Counted from the stretch's first letter, positions 50,683-60,616 are shown. The stretch: DNA of 64,000 nucleotides from Streptomyces sp. MA5143a (GCF_900290235.1 NZ_OLMK01000103.1:1-64000); one strand, 5' to 3'. Numbers and translations are program-made. The notes: generated by a model from the sequence alone, not told the origin.

Positions 50683-51414
50683 TCAGGCATGCGTGGGTGA
50701 TAGGTGGTCGGGAAGGTCGGTGAGCCGTTCGATGCGGAGGACCGTCTCGTCTGCCGTCGGCGATGGGCCACCGGTGACGAAGTCGATGCCGCGGTCCAGC
50801 CAGATGCCAGTCAGCCCGGCCAGGGCGGCTGCGTTGACGTCACTGCTCAGCATGTCGCCCACGTTGACGGCCTGCGCGGGGTCCGTCTGCATCCGCCGGC
50901 AGGCGGCGGCGTAGGCGGCGGGCTTGGCCGCTCCGAGCTCGGTCGGGGTCAGAACGGCTTCGAAGTATTCCAGGAGGCCGAAGCGGGCGAGTTTGGCGCG
51001 CTGCTGATCGGGGTCTCCGTTGGTGAGAACGGCCAGACGCGGTCCTCGGGGAAGCCGTTTCATGCTCTCCAGGCAGGGCTGGACATCGGGATAGCATCGC
51101 CAGGACTTCTCGAACACGGTGAGGTAGCGCTCGGCGATCCAGGCGTCCAGAAGACCGGGATTTTCAGGAACCGGCTCGCCGAGCATCGGCAGGAAGGAAC
51201 GGAGCCTGCGTCGGTGGTGCTCGGCGAAGGAGCACTGACCGGCCAGGTACTCCCGCATGTGTCGCGCCTCCAGCGTCCACCACAACGTCACCAGCTCCTC
51301 TGGTGGAGCCGTCGCGTTCGGCGCGGCCTGGACGATCTGGCCAATCGTTTCCAAGACCGCGCTTCTGTGATCGACCAGGGTGCCGTCCAGATCAAAGAAA
51401 ACCACATCCGCCAT
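50683..51414 (-). CDS. HAD-superfamily hydrolase
   Basis: HAD hydrolase of 243 residues: motif I VVFFDLDGTLVDHRSAVLET, a cap domain with LWWTLEARHMREYLAGQCSF, motif II LAVLTNGDPDQQRAKLARFG, motif III Lys in LGAAKPAAYAAAC and motif IV VGDMLSSDVNAAALAG. The FFDLDGTL..LTNG combination resembles 5'-nucleotidase/haloacid-dehalogenase-like YjjG types. Separate from the HAD gene at 49703 (278-bp gap), not a recent duplicate. Confidence 0.92.
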   Translation of the reverse strand: MADVVFFDLDGTLVDHRSAVLETIGQIVQAAPNATAPPEELVTLWWTLEARHMREYLAGQCSFAEHHRRRLRSFLPMLGEPVPENPGLLDAWIAERYLTVFEKSWRCYPDVQPCLESMKRLPRGPRLAVLTNGDPDQQRAKLARFGLLEYFEAVLTPTELGAAKPAAYAAACRRMQTDPAQAVNVGDMLSSDVNAAALAGLTGIWLDRGIDFVTGGPSPTADETVLRIERLTDLPDHLSPTHA

Positions 51415-51717
51415 GGGAGGATCATCTCGCGGTGAAATCCGTGACTCGGCCTCGGGTCACTAGGCGGCCGCTGCCTGTTCGTCGGGGTGCTCGACCAGTT
51501 GGCCGTTTTCGAAGCGGGCGCCGGATCGAAACGAGTGCGACCAGGTGGGGTGCGGTGACCGCCCGTCAGCCGGCCTGGGCGGCGTCGGCGAGCTTGAACA
51601 CCATCGCGAGAGCAGCTACGAGCTCAGGACCTGATGCGGGCCCCTGACTACAGAGGTCGTAGCCCTCCTTGGTCTCAGCGACGGCCGCCGGCTGAGCAGC
51701 GAGAGACCATCCGGCCC
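51415..51717. other. Gap upstream of the HAD gene
   Basis: On the minus strand a frame ending at 51566 reads EGYDLCSQGPASGPELVAAL, then AMVFKLADAAQAG. This looks like the tail of a helical protein, but the start and family are unclear. No other feature seen. Confidence 0.3.
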
Positions 51718-52146
51718 TCAGTTCTCCATGAATCGCCGGCGCCAATACCCGCAAGCACTGAAGGGGGTTGCCAGCATGAGGTGAGGGCTGAGGGATACGG
51801 CCCGGCGGTCGAACTCAGCGTCCAACCTGGCAACGAGCCTGCCGAGGTCTGCCCGAGCACGACGGGGCAGCCACAGCAGCACGTCCTCCAGACGGTCTCG
51901 TGCCACCAAAGGGTCACAGCAGTCACAGCCGATCAACGGATCCGGCAGAACGCGCCCTGGCTGCCCCACATACGATCGGCACTCGGCCAGGGCAGCGGCC
52001 ACAGCCCCAGGCCACAGGCGGTCTTCTTCCAACTTACGGATCGCTACGCGAGTCGCCGCGGAAACACCGCGGATCCGGCGAACCGGGACATTTCTTCTGG
52101 GCCGCCAACGCTCCGCGCGTAGCCCTCTTGGACGCCTACGCGGCAT
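51718..52146 (-). CDS. Hypothetical protein
   Basis: A 142-residue frame from the ATG at 52146 (GAAAGG about 3 bases upstream). Very basic N-terminus (MPRRRPRGLRAERWRPRRNV), then helices (AATRVAIRKLEEDRLWPGAV) and DPLIGCDCCDPLVARDRLED, then LLWLPRRARADLGRLVARLD. The CDCCDP motif and helix pattern recall a small Streptomyces-specific family of unknown function. An upstream in-frame ATG at 52176 is also possible. Confidence 0.6.
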   Translation of the reverse strand: MPRRRPRGLRAERWRPRRNVPVRRIRGVSAATRVAIRKLEEDRLWPGAVAAALAECRSYVGQPGRVLPDPLIGCDCCDPLVARDRLEDVLLWLPRRARADLGRLVARLDAEFDRRAVSLSPHLMLATPFSACGYWRRRFMEN

Positions 52147-52313
52147 CGGCCTTTCGGATCGACATGCCGTCATCTTGCCACGGCCCGTACTGCCCCGCAC
52201 GCGATCACTGCGAGCCCACGCCGCTTCACCGCTCTTACTTCTCACCGATATCTCTGCGCTCTCCGGACCACGAGTGATGCCGGAACCCATCAATGTGTGC
52301 TCTCGCTTGGAAC

Positions 52314-53195
52314 CTACGCAGCCAGCACCGCACGGAATGCCCGCTCGCCGATACCGTGCATCAGTGGGTTGTCCGCCGAGTGCGACAGGAAGACCAAGGA
52401 CAGGGCAAGCGCCCACCCGCGGGCCCGTTCCCAAGTCGCGTCGTCCGCGCGGCCGTACGCCTGTCGTAGAACGGCGCGCTGCTCCGCGGTGAACAACATC
52501 CAGGCCACAGACAGGTCGGTGGCAGGATCGCCGGAGGTGATGTCACCGAAGTCGATCACGGCGCTGATCCGGCCGCGGTCGACCAGGATGTTGGCCGGGT
52601 GCAGGTCTCCGTGCAGCCATACCGGCGGCCCGTCCCAGACGGGCGCCGCGACGGCTTTCTGCCAGATCTGCAGTGCGATTGCTCGATCGTCCGGGGCGAC
52701 ATGTGCCAGTCCGGTCAGGACGCCCTCGGCGCGTCCGGCCAGCGGAATTCCGCGAGCCGCGTTGACCGGCGCCTCCGAAGCGGCCGGGGCGTGCAGCGCA
52801 TCCAGAAATCCGCCGATCGTCGCCGCGGCCGAACAGGGGTCGTCGGGCTCCGACCGCGCCGCGATCCGGCCCGCGAAAAACGGCACGACGCTCCAGGACC
52901 ACGGGTATCGAGCTGTCGGCTGCCCGACACGCACCGGCGCCGGCACAGGCAACGGCAGACGGTCGGCCAACTCCGGCAACCACCGCTGCTCGTGCGCGAG
53001 GAGCTCGGCGGCCAGGGCACGCCGCGGCAACCGGACGAGTAACTCCTCGCCAAGCCGACACACAAGGTTGTCCCAGCCGTTCGCCAGCATCTCGACCGGC
53101 AGATCCGCCAAGTCGGGGTGCTGTTCGTCGAGTAGACGGCGCACCAAGTCGACAGGAACTGAAACCTCCGCGGAAGGCATTCGGTGAGCTGTCAC
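52314..53195 (-). CDS. Aminoglycoside phosphotransferase-family kinase
   Basis: APH-type small-molecule kinase of 293 residues, starting at GTG 53195 (or ATG 53180). N-lobe with LVCRLGEELLVRLPRRALAA, hinge region, catalytic loop VWLHGDLHPANILVDRG (Asp and Asn of HGDxxxxN), and metal-binding VIDFGDITSGDPATDLSVAW. The family includes antibiotic-modifying and metabolite kinases; the substrate cannot be inferred. A longer open frame upstream lacks family similarity. Confidence 0.9.
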   Translation of the reverse strand: MTAHRMPSAEVSVPVDLVRRLLDEQHPDLADLPVEMLANGWDNLVCRLGEELLVRLPRRALAAELLAHEQRWLPELADRLPLPVPAPVRVGQPTARYPWSWSVVPFFAGRIAARSEPDDPCSAAATIGGFLDALHAPAASEAPVNAARGIPLAGRAEGVLTGLAHVAPDDRAIALQIWQKAVAAPVWDGPPVWLHGDLHPANILVDRGRISAVIDFGDITSGDPATDLSVAWMLFTAEQRAVLRQAYGRADDATWERARGWALALSLVFLSHSADNPLMHGIGERAFRAVLAA

Positions 53196-53354
53196 AGCGA
53201 GAACTCTACGGCGGTGGCCCGGCGCTCCTGGAGGCATGATCCGCCGGGCGGGCTCGAGTGACGGCCGGAGAAACCCCCTCATGCCATGAGCAGCCCAGGA
53301 ACAGGTACTTACCGGCACCCCTACTCCCCGAAGGCTGACGCCGACTCCCCTGCC

Positions 53355-53790
53355 TCAGCCGGTGTTTGTGGGCAGCAGGAGGTGGGCAATCCGGCCGGGA
53401 TCGTCGGACATGGGTGATTGCCCGCTGCCGCGCAGCCGGACACGCGGGCTGCGGGCAGGAGTAGGGCTGCGTGGTGGGCCTGGTGCCGGGCTGTCAGAAG
53501 GTCTCGGGCATCCCAGGCGACGGTGACCGGGGCGTTGGGGGTGAAGCCGGTGCGCCGGTAGGTGCGGGCTGCCCGGCGTGTGGTTTCGAAGCCGGGTGAG
53601 CGGACGAGGTTGCGCAGGGCACCGTTGGCCGCCTCTGCCGTCATCTGCCAGGGACGGGCGGCGAGTTGCCAGAGGGCGAGTGTTCGACCGATCGGGCTTC
53701 TGGTCAGGTGTGCCGTGCGGGGACCGAGGGTCTGCACCATGGTGCGCGCGACGCGGAGCGAGCCGAGGGCGTGGCGGCGCTGGGGCGGTC
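53355..53790 (-). pseudogene. Alpha/beta hydrolase C-terminal remnant
   Basis: MVQTLGPRTAHLTRSPIGRT, ARPWQMTAEAANGALRNLVR and RRTGFTPNAPVTVAWDARDL belong to the cap and late core of an alpha/beta hydrolase. After a frameshift near 53440 the catalytic-His region appears as RLRGSGQSPMSDDPGRIAHL, with Gln where His is expected. The nucleophile half is missing. Confidence 0.6.
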
Positions 53791-54279
53791 CACTCCGTCG
53801 CAGGCCAGCGCACCCCAGCATGAACCTACGCGCGACCCATCGACACGGTGCACCTCTCCGGCCTCGTACGTGAACTCGACGTCCCGCACCGCGACCGTCT
53901 CGCCCTGCGCATCCACGGCGATCGCCGCCCTCGCCCGGGAGCACAGGTCCGCCGCGGCGCCATCCAGCCCGGAGGAGCCTCGGGTCACCTGCGCCTGGCA
54001 GCCGGCCACATCGCCCCGGGCGCCGGCTCGGCTCACGCTGCGGCTCCTGACCATGCAGAGCACTCCTGGACGGCTGCCGCCGCTGACCGTCGTGCGCACA
54101 CCTGGTCACCGGGGCAGGATGGAGAAAAGGGCCAGCTCCGCTCGATCGCGGTGCCGGGGGGAGGCGCGATGCTCCGGACGCGGCTGTGCGACGTATGCAC
54201 ATCTTGTCGGACGCGAACGGACTGCCTGCCCCTCCTTGTCGGCGTCTCGCGGCCGGTACTTCAAGCCCCAGCGCCTACA

Positions 54280-54540
54280 CGGGACAAGGCTTACGACCGT
54301 GCCGATCTGCGGAAATGGTTACGCGGCAAGCGCATCGGAGTGCGGATCGCGCGCAGGGGCATCGAGTCCAGCGAGCGATTAGGGCGCCGCCGCTGGGTCA
54401 TCGAGCGAGCCATGTCGTGGCTGTCCGGCTACCGCAGACTCAGCCCCCGCTACGAATGCAATTCGCGCAACTACCTGGCCCTTCTCGGCCTGGCCGCCAC
54501 CCCCTGCTGCTACAAGCGCCTCGTCCGCCTCACCACGTAG
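54280..54540 (+). pseudogene. IS5-family transposase C-terminal fragment
   Basis: DKAYDRADLRKWLRGKRIGV, then SSERLGRRRWVIERAMSWLS and RRLSPRYECNSRNYLALLGL to a TAG at 54538-54540. This is the final third of an IS5 group transposase, including the catalytic Glu in RWVIERAMSW. 5' end missing. Confidence 0.85.
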
Positions 54541-54869
54541 GACCTGTGTCTGAACCCCTTTTTGCAGGTCACAGCACTCTGCGGTGGGGTGGGCCAGCCG
54601 CTTGCCGTTCGTATGCCCGTCCATCGATGTCGAGCCGAACGGCGGGCGGCTTCTCGATCGCGGCCGTCGGCGTGTGGCTGCGGGCGAGCATTCCCGATAA
54701 AACGACCCCAATCCGCCAATCTGGTAGAAATATAGTCAGAAATGTCGAATCCGGCGTTCGATATGCCTGCGAGGTCCGTGGCGCACTCCGCAGTGCGGTG
54801 GCCCCCCCACTTGTCGGCGTTATGGGGGTCGCGGACGGATCACATGGGCGCCAGGAGGAAGATTTCTTG

Positions 54870-57800
54870 ATGATCCGGCCCGATGACCCGCGCACCGCGG
54901 CGGCCCGGGTGTTCGCCGAGGGCGGCGCGTTCGGCGAGCTGCTGGCCGGGATCGACTGGGCGGCGACGCCGCTGGGGCCCCCGGAGTCCTGGCCGGGGCC
55001 CCTGGTGGACACCCTGCGCCTCATGCTCGCCTCCGAGCAGGGGATGGTTCTGTACTGGGGGGCGGACTTCACCATGCTGTACAACGAGAGCTCCGCATCC
55101 ATTGCCGGAGCCCAGCATCCCGGGGCGCTCGGCAGGCCCTTCCGGGAGGCGTTCCCCGAGGTCTGGGAGCCCGGGGGCTCCCAACTCCGCTATGTGACGG
55201 ACACCCGCAAGCCCCTGCGGATCCCGGATAACCCGATCGTCATTGAGCGCCACGGCATTTTGGAGCAGTGCTACTTCGACGCCGCCAACCAGCCCGTTCT
55301 GTTGGAGGACGGCACCGTCGGCGGCGTGCTGCAGATCACCACCGAGACCACCGGCCGGGTACTGGGCGAGCGTCGGCTGCGGCTGCTGAGCGAGACCGGC
55401 GCGCGCACCGCCGGGCTGCCCACCCCCGGCGAGGTCGCCCGCGTGGTCGCCGAGGTGGCGGACTCCTACCGCGAGGAGATCCCGTTTCTGGGCCTGTACA
55501 TGGCCGCCGAGCCGGGGGTGCTGCGGCTGGCGGCATCCGCCGGCCTGCCCGCCGGGCTCCGGCCGGCGCCCGAGACCGTCTCGCTGGAGGCGGTCGGCGG
55601 GGCGGAGGCGGCGGCCCGGCTGGCGCGGGTGGTCGCCGACGGGGCCCCGGCCCCCCTGCCGGCCGCCGCGTTCGGCGGCGGGCAGCACGCCGGGGCCCGC
55701 CGGTTCCCGGTCGAGCAGGCTCTGGCCCTGCCGCTGCACTGCGCGGGCCGGGTGGAGGGCGTCCTGGTGGTGGGCGTCAACCCCTGCTTCCCGCCCGCCG
55801 GGGCCTACCGGGACTTCCTGGAGGTGCTCGCCTCCGCCGTGGCCGGGGCGGTGGCGGCCGCGGTCGCGCACGAAGAGCAGCGTCGGCGGGCGGAGGCGCT
55901 GGCCGAGCTGGACCGGGCCAAGACCACGTTCTTCGCCAATGTCAGCCACGAGTTGCGCACCCCGCTCACCCTGCTGCTGGGCCCGATCCAGCAGGCCCTC
56001 GTCGACGAGGACCGGCCCGAGCGGCGCGAGCAGCTTCAGCTGGCCGAGCGCGGCGCCCTGCGTCTGCTGAAGCAGGTCAACACCCTCCTGGACGTGTCCA
56101 GGGCCGAGGCCGGGCAGGTGCGGGGGATCTTCGAGCCGGTCGACCTCTCCCGCACCACTGCCGAACTGGCCGGAGTGTTCCGCTCCGCCTTCGAGGCGGC
56201 CGGGCTGCATCTGGAGGTGGACTGCCCGCCGCTGCCCAAGGCGGTGCCCCTGGACCGGGAGATGTGGGAGAAGATCATCCTCAACCTGTTGAGCAACTCC
56301 CTGAAGTTCACCTTCACCGGCGGCGCCCGGGTGCAGGTGGCCGCGGCCGGCGACCGGGCCCGGCTGACCGTGACCGACACCGGCACCGGCACCGGCATCC
56401 CAGAAGATGAGCTGCCGCACCTGTTCGAGCGCTTCCACCGGGTCCGCGGCGCCCGCTCCCGCTCCCACGAGGGCAGCGGCCTCGGCCTGGTGATGGTGAA
56501 GGACCTGGTGGAAGCGCACGGCGGCACCGTCGGCGTGGACAGCCGGCTCGGCCGGGGCACCACCGTCACCGTGGACCTCCCCTTCGCCGCCGCCCACCGG
56601 CCCCGCCCAGGCCCGCCCGCTCCAAGCGCCGCGCCCTCCGGGGATGACGCGGGCGGCCGGCCCGGCCGCGCCGAGGCCTATGTCAACGAGGCTCTGGGCT
56701 GGCTGGAGGCCGGGCCTGCCTCGGCACGCACCCCGCAGGATCGTGGGGCCCCGGAGATCCCCTGCGGCCCCGGCCCGCAGGAGACCGACCGCCGCCCGCA
56801 CACAACCGGCCGCCCCCACCGGGCACGGCTGCTGGTCGTGGACGACAACGCCGACATGCGCGCCTACCTCGCCCAGCTGCTGCAGCCGGAGTACGAGGTG
56901 CTGCTCGCCGCCGACGGCCGGGCCGCCCTGGAGACGGCCCTGGCGCAGCCGGTGGAGCTGGTGCTCAGCGACGTGATGATGCCCCGCATGGACGGCTTTG
57001 AGCTGGTCCGGGCGTTGCGCGCCGACCCGCGCACCGCCCGCCTGCCCATCGTCCTGCTCACCGCCCGCGCCAGCGAGGAGGATTCCGTGCAGGGCCGGCT
57101 CGCCGGCGCCGACGACTACCTGGCCAAGCCCTTCTCCGCGCGCCAGCTGCTGGCGCGCGTCCGCACCGGGCTGGAACTGTCCCGGCTGCGCGAACAGGTC
57201 CTGACCGAGACCCGCAACCAGCTGGCCGTGCTGGCCTCCCTGGCCGACGCGGGCCTGCGGCTGTCCGCCACCCTCGACCCGGACCAGATACTGCACACCG
57301 CCGGCCAGCTCCTGCTGCCCGACTTCGCCGACCAGATCAGCATCCACCTCACCGACCCGGCATCCGCCCCGGCGCAGTCGCCCCCGGCGTACACCGCCGG
57401 CGCCCCCCTGCTGGCCTGCGAGGCCCTGGCCACCGCAGCCGCCCACGCGATCAGCGGCACGGCCCCCGCCCCAGCCGGCCCGCACCCGGCGCACGCCACC
57501 GTGCTGGCCCTGCCGCTACGCTCCCACGACCAGACGCTGGGGGCGCTCGTCCTCGCCCGGCACACCGACGGCTACTCCGCGCTCGAACGCAAGTATCTGG
57601 AGAACCTCGCCCACCGCCTGGCCCTGGCCCACGACAACGCCACCCGGTACCACACCGAGCGCCGCCTCGCCCTGACCCTGCAGCGCGCCCTGCTGCCGCA
57701 GCGCCTGCCCCAGGTGCCCGGGGTGCGCCTAGCCACCCACTACCGGGCCAGCAACCGCGGTGCCGAGATCGGCGGCGACTGGTACGACGTGCTCGCCCTG

Positions 57801-58400
57801 CCCGACGGCGCCGTGGGACTGGCCATCGGCGACGTCATGGGCCACGACGTGGAAGCCGCCACCGTGATGGGCCGACTCCGCTCCGCCCAGCAAAGCCTCG
57901 CGCTGGAGGGCGCCGGCCCGGCCCAGGTGCTGGCCAAACTCGACGCCTACCTGCAATCGCTCGACACCGAACGCTTCGCCACCTGCCTGTACGCCGTCTA
58001 CGACCCCCACCGCCAACGCCTGCGCTACGCCGCCGGCGGGCACCTGCCGCCCCTGCTGGTGACCGGAGAGCACACCGCCTACCTGGAGGTGGACCCGGCG
58101 CTGCCGCTGGGGCTGGGCAGCACTCCGGTCGACCGCGAGGTGGCGTTCCCGCCCGGCACCGGCCTGCTGATGTACACCGACGGCCTGGTGGAGAACCGGG
58201 CGCTGTCCCTGGACGACGGCCTGGCGGCCCTGCGCCGGGCCTGCGGCGCGCTGCCCGCCGCCGCCCGCACCGACCCCCAGCAGATCACCGAACGGGCCCT
58301 GGAGCTGCTCGGCACCCCCGGTCGGGCAGACGATGACACGGCCCTGCTCGCCGCCACCGCCGACCCATCGTGTCGAACCGGTGACCCGCGGCCTGACTGA
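54870..58400 (+). CDS. Giant hybrid: PAS-GAF-histidine kinase-receiver-GAF-SpoIIE phosphatase
   Basis: A single 1176-residue cytoplasmic signalling protein. Domains: PAS (about 25-165; EQGMVLYWGADFTMLYNESS), GAF (about 190-340), HisKA with phosphoacceptor His360 (FFANVSHELRTPLTLLLGPI), ATPase (about 460-570; NLLSNSLKF, DTGTGTGIP, EGSGLGLVMV), a Pro-rich linker, receiver (about 650-765; acidic pair at 658-659, phosphoacceptor Asp701 in LVLSDVMMPRMDG, Lys in YLAKPF), a second GAF (about 790-930) and a PP2C/SpoIIE phosphatase (about 950-1165) with Asp970 in IGGDWYDVLAL, IGDVMGHDVEAATVMG and a final DDTALLA. All key residues are present. AGGAGGAAG precedes the ATG at 54870 by about 8 bases. It could receive a signal, autophosphorylate and control a PP2C output that acts on an anti-anti-sigma factor, all in one chain. 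Confidence 0.93.
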   Translation: MIRPDDPRTAAARVFAEGGAFGELLAGIDWAATPLGPPESWPGPLVDTLRLMLASEQGMVLYWGADFTMLYNESSASIAGAQHPGALGRPFREAFPEVWEPGGSQLRYVTDTRKPLRIPDNPIVIERHGILEQCYFDAANQPVLLEDGTVGGVLQITTETTGRVLGERRLRLLSETGARTAGLPTPGEVARVVAEVADSYREEIPFLGLYMAAEPGVLRLAASAGLPAGLRPAPETVSLEAVGGAEAAARLARVVADGAPAPLPAAAFGGGQHAGARRFPVEQALALPLHCAGRVEGVLVVGVNPCFPPAGAYRDFLEVLASAVAGAVAAAVAHEEQRRRAEALAELDRAKTTFFANVSHELRTPLTLLLGPIQQALVDEDRPERREQLQLAERGALRLLKQVNTLLDVSRAEAGQVRGIFEPVDLSRTTAELAGVFRSAFEAAGLHLEVDCPPLPKAVPLDREMWEKIILNLLSNSLKFTFTGGARVQVAAAGDRARLTVTDTGTGTGIPEDELPHLFERFHRVRGARSRSHEGSGLGLVMVKDLVEAHGGTVGVDSRLGRGTTVTVDLPFAAAHRPRPGPPAPSAAPSGDDAGGRPGRAEAYVNEALGWLEAGPASARTPQDRGAPEIPCGPGPQETDRRPHTTGRPHRARLLVVDDNADMRAYLAQLLQPEYEVLLAADGRAALETALAQPVELVLSDVMMPRMDGFELVRALRADPRTARLPIVLLTARASEEDSVQGRLAGADDYLAKPFSARQLLARVRTGLELSRLREQVLTETRNQLAVLASLADAGLRLSATLDPDQILHTAGQLLLPDFADQISIHLTDPASAPAQSPPAYTAGAPLLACEALATAAAHAISGTAPAPAGPHPAHATVLALPLRSHDQTLGALVLARHTDGYSALERKYLENLAHRLALAHDNATRYHTERRLALTLQRALLPQRLPQVPGVRLATHYRASNRGAEIGGDWYDVLALPDGAVGLAIGDVMGHDVEAATVMGRLRSAQQSLALEGAGPAQVLAKLDAYLQSLDTERFATCLYAVYDPHRQRLRYAAGGHLPPLLVTGEHTAYLEVDPALPLGLGSTPVDREVAFPPGTGLLMYTDGLVENRALSLDDGLAALRRACGALPAAARTDPQQITERALELLGTPGRADDDTALLAATADPSCRTGDPRPD

Positions 58401-59151
58401 GGGTGACCGCGGACACGGCCCGAATGCCGAACCCGCGATCGTCCTGCACGACCTGGGCAGCCGCCGGGAATCCCGCGCCTTGTTCAACACGGCCGCCCGG
58501 GCGGCCTCCGAATCCGGCGACGGCCAGCTGTACGCCTGGGTCCGGGCGCGCGAGGCGATGGTCCCGCTCAACTACGGCGCCCCGAAGGCCCTCGCCGGCC
58601 TTGCCGAACAGGCCCGCCACGTTGTCGGGAACCGACCGACCGCCGCTGCTGTCCTGGCGGCCGCCGTCGCCGCCCGCGCCTCCGCCCTCAACCACCAGAG
58701 CGAGCAGGCCCGAGCCGCGCTCGCGGAAGCGGACGCCCTCATGGAACGGCTCCCCGAGGGCGAGCGGTCGGACACGTGGCTGACTTACTCCGAGCAGAAG
58801 CATCACGTGCACCCCAGCCACGCCTACACCACGCTCGGAGACACGGCCCGCGCCCACGAGAGCCAGCAGCGGGCGCTGGACCTGCCCGCACCGACCAGCA
58901 CCATGACGCGCACCCTGCTGCACACCGACAGCGCGGCCTGCTCCCACCACGACGGCGACAGCGAAGAAGCGCGCCACCGTACGGTCGCCGCGCTCACCGC
59001 GCTGCCGGACGGCTACCGCACCGGGCTCGCGCGACGCCGCGCGCAGGACCTGTACGAGGCGATCCCCACCGAGCACCACCACACGGCGGTGGAGAGGTGG
59101 GGGTCAGGCCAGGCCGCCTTTCCTCCCGACCGGCAGCCGAACCCCGCGTAA
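58381..59151 (+). pseudogene. XRE-type regulator C-terminal (TPR-like) remnant
   Basis: A helical repeat frame: IVLHDLGSRRESRALFNTAA, RAASESGDGQLYAWVRAREA, VVGNRPTAAAVLAAAVAARA and QKHHVHPSHAYTTLGDTARA. This is the C-terminal TPR-like half of Streptomyces XRE-family regulators with an N-terminal Xre helix-turn-helix, which is missing here. The frame overlaps the giant kinase stop, and a GTG at 58381 could start it by coupling, so it might be expressed as a truncated protein. I favour remnant. Confidence 0.6.
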
Positions 59152-59273
59152 CCGGCTTGGCCCGCATGGCAGCCGAGCAAACGGCGCACGGCACCATCGG
59201 GGCCTCCAACCCTCAGTCCGAGTAGATGAGTTGCCGGTAGACGCTGTCTACGAATGTCTGGTAGACACTGTCT

Positions 59274-59796
59274 ATGGATGTTGAAGGGCCTCTGCGGGAA
59301 CGACTGGTCGATGCCGGCGCAGAGCTGGCGCTGCCTGAGGGCACCGCTTCGGTTGGTCTTCGGGAGATCGCCCGCCGGGCGGGTGTGTCGCACGGTGCGC
59401 CGCGGCGCTACTTTCCGACACACCGGGCGCTGTTGTCGGCCATCGCGCGCAGAGGCTTCGAGGAGCTGGGCGCGCGGTCCGCCGCAGACACGGCAGGGAC
59501 TGCCGTGCCGCGTGATGAGTTGGCGGCGCTGGCGCGGGTGTACGTCACCTACGAACTGAAACGGCGCGGCATGCGAGTTGATGTTCCGTCACGACCTGCT
59601 CGACGGCGGCGAGCAGAGTGGAACTCCGGACGGGCCCCGGCTGTGGGAGGCGACGCTCCCGATGTTCCTGCACGGCATCGCCCAGCTGTGGTCCTGGGGC
59701 AGCCTGTAACTCGCCCTCGGCGGCGAGGGTACCGCCAGTCACGACCGGTTGATCGAAACTGCGCTGGATGCTCATCTCGGGCCGATGGCCTCATGA
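59274..59796 (+). pseudogene. TetR-family regulator, frameshift plus stop
   Basis: The ATG at 59274 opens MDVEGPLRERLVDAGAELAL, then the helix-turn-helix VGLREIARRAGVSHGAPRRY FPTHRALLSAI-type block. Near 59570 the frame breaks and the effector domain continues in another frame (ELMFRHDLLDGGEQSG, LWEATLPMFLHGIAQLWSWG), where a TAA interrupts it; LALGGEGTASHDRLIETALD follows in the same frame to the TGA at 59794-59796. Two lesions, so a genuine pseudogene. Confidence 0.8.
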
Positions 59797-59938
59797 CCGG
59801 GCGGCCGCAACGCTCGGTCCCGGTTCTCGTCAGCGTGGCCGGGGCGGTGATCGTCGCACTGGACGGCACGTTCTGCTGGTGGCGCAGCCCTGCCTGCAGC
59901 GTTCGCTCGCCGCGAGCCCGGCACATATCCAATAGAGG
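59793..59938 (+). pseudogene. MFS (DHA2-type) transporter, 5' stub
   Basis: The ATG overlaps the regulator stop (ATGA). VPVLVSVAGAVIVALDGTF is the first helix with the DHA2-type VALDGT motif. One base is then lost or gained, and LLVAQPCLQRSLAASPAHIQ continues in another frame before a stop. The rest of the transporter is gone. Together with the TetR gene this was a drug-efflux regulator/pump pair. Confidence 0.65.
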
Positions 59939-59947
59939 AACGAATTG

Positions 59948-60616
59948 ATGTATGAGCACTTAAAGCGGCTGACTGGACCGGTACTGCGTACCGCGGCGCG
60001 GCTCGAAGCCGTGGGCCTGGAGAATGTGCCGCAGTCGAACGGCGTCATTCTCGCGTCCAACCACCTGTCCATCGTGGACTCCACCTTCCTGCCGCTGGTG
60101 CTGGACCGACCGGTGACCTTCATGGCGAAGGCGGAGTACTTTGAGGGAGGTTCCTGGCCGACGCGGATCGTCTCGTCCTTCATGCGGGGAAGTGGGCAGG
60201 TTCCAGTCGACCGCGAGAACCAACGGGCGGCGGTAGCCTCACTTGACGCGTGTCTTCGGGTGGTGAAGGACGGCGGCGTCTTCTGCATCTACCCCGAGGG
60301 CACACGCTCCCCGGACGGTCGGCTCTACCGGGCCAAGACGGGCGTGGCATGGCTGGCTCTCAAGTCCGGCGCGCCCGTGGTGCCGGTGGCCATGAGCGGC
60401 ACCGACCGCGTCCTGCCGCCCGGGCGTGTGCTTCCGCGTCCGGCCAAGGTCAAGGTCACCTTCGGCAAGCCCGTCGACCTCTCCCTGTACGAGGGCTCCG
60501 CCGCTGACGCCGGTGCCCGAAGGGCCGTCTCCGACCTGATCGTGCAGGCCATAGCAGAGGTCTCCGGCCAGGAATACGTGCCCGTCTACGCGGCGAGGGC
60601 GAAGAAGCAGGGCTGA
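59948..60616 (+). CDS. 1-acyl-sn-glycerol-3-phosphate acyltransferase (PlsC family)
   Basis: Acyltransferase of 222 residues acting at the inner membrane face in phospholipid synthesis. Catalytic HX4D as NHLSIVDSTFLPLVLD, substrate-binding VFCIYPEGTRSPDGRLYRAK (EGTR motif), and PVVPVAMSGTD. Start at ATG 59948 with AGAGGAACG about 5-6 bases upstream. Preceded by the transporter stub and followed by a recombinase remnant, so it is isolated from other lipid genes; possibly a second copy with a specialised role. Confidence 0.92.
   Translation: MYEHLKRLTGPVLRTAARLEAVGLENVPQSNGVILASNHLSIVDSTFLPLVLDRPVTFMAKAEYFEGGSWPTRIVSSFMRGSGQVPVDRENQRAAVASLDACLRVVKDGGVFCIYPEGTRSPDGRLYRAKTGVAWLALKSGAPVVPVAMSGTDRVLPPGRVLPRPAKVKVTFGKPVDLSLYEGSAADAGARRAVSDLIVQAIAEVSGQEYVPVYAARAKKQG

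Noticed and set aside
49703..51414. The two HAD genes as a recent tandem duplication
   Set aside because: Their cap domains and motif spacing differ clearly; they are distinct subfamilies.
54840..57494. An 884-codon open frame on the minus strand
   Set aside because: Antisense shadow of the hybrid kinase; repetitive Gly/Gln/Ala/Arg composition, no domain.
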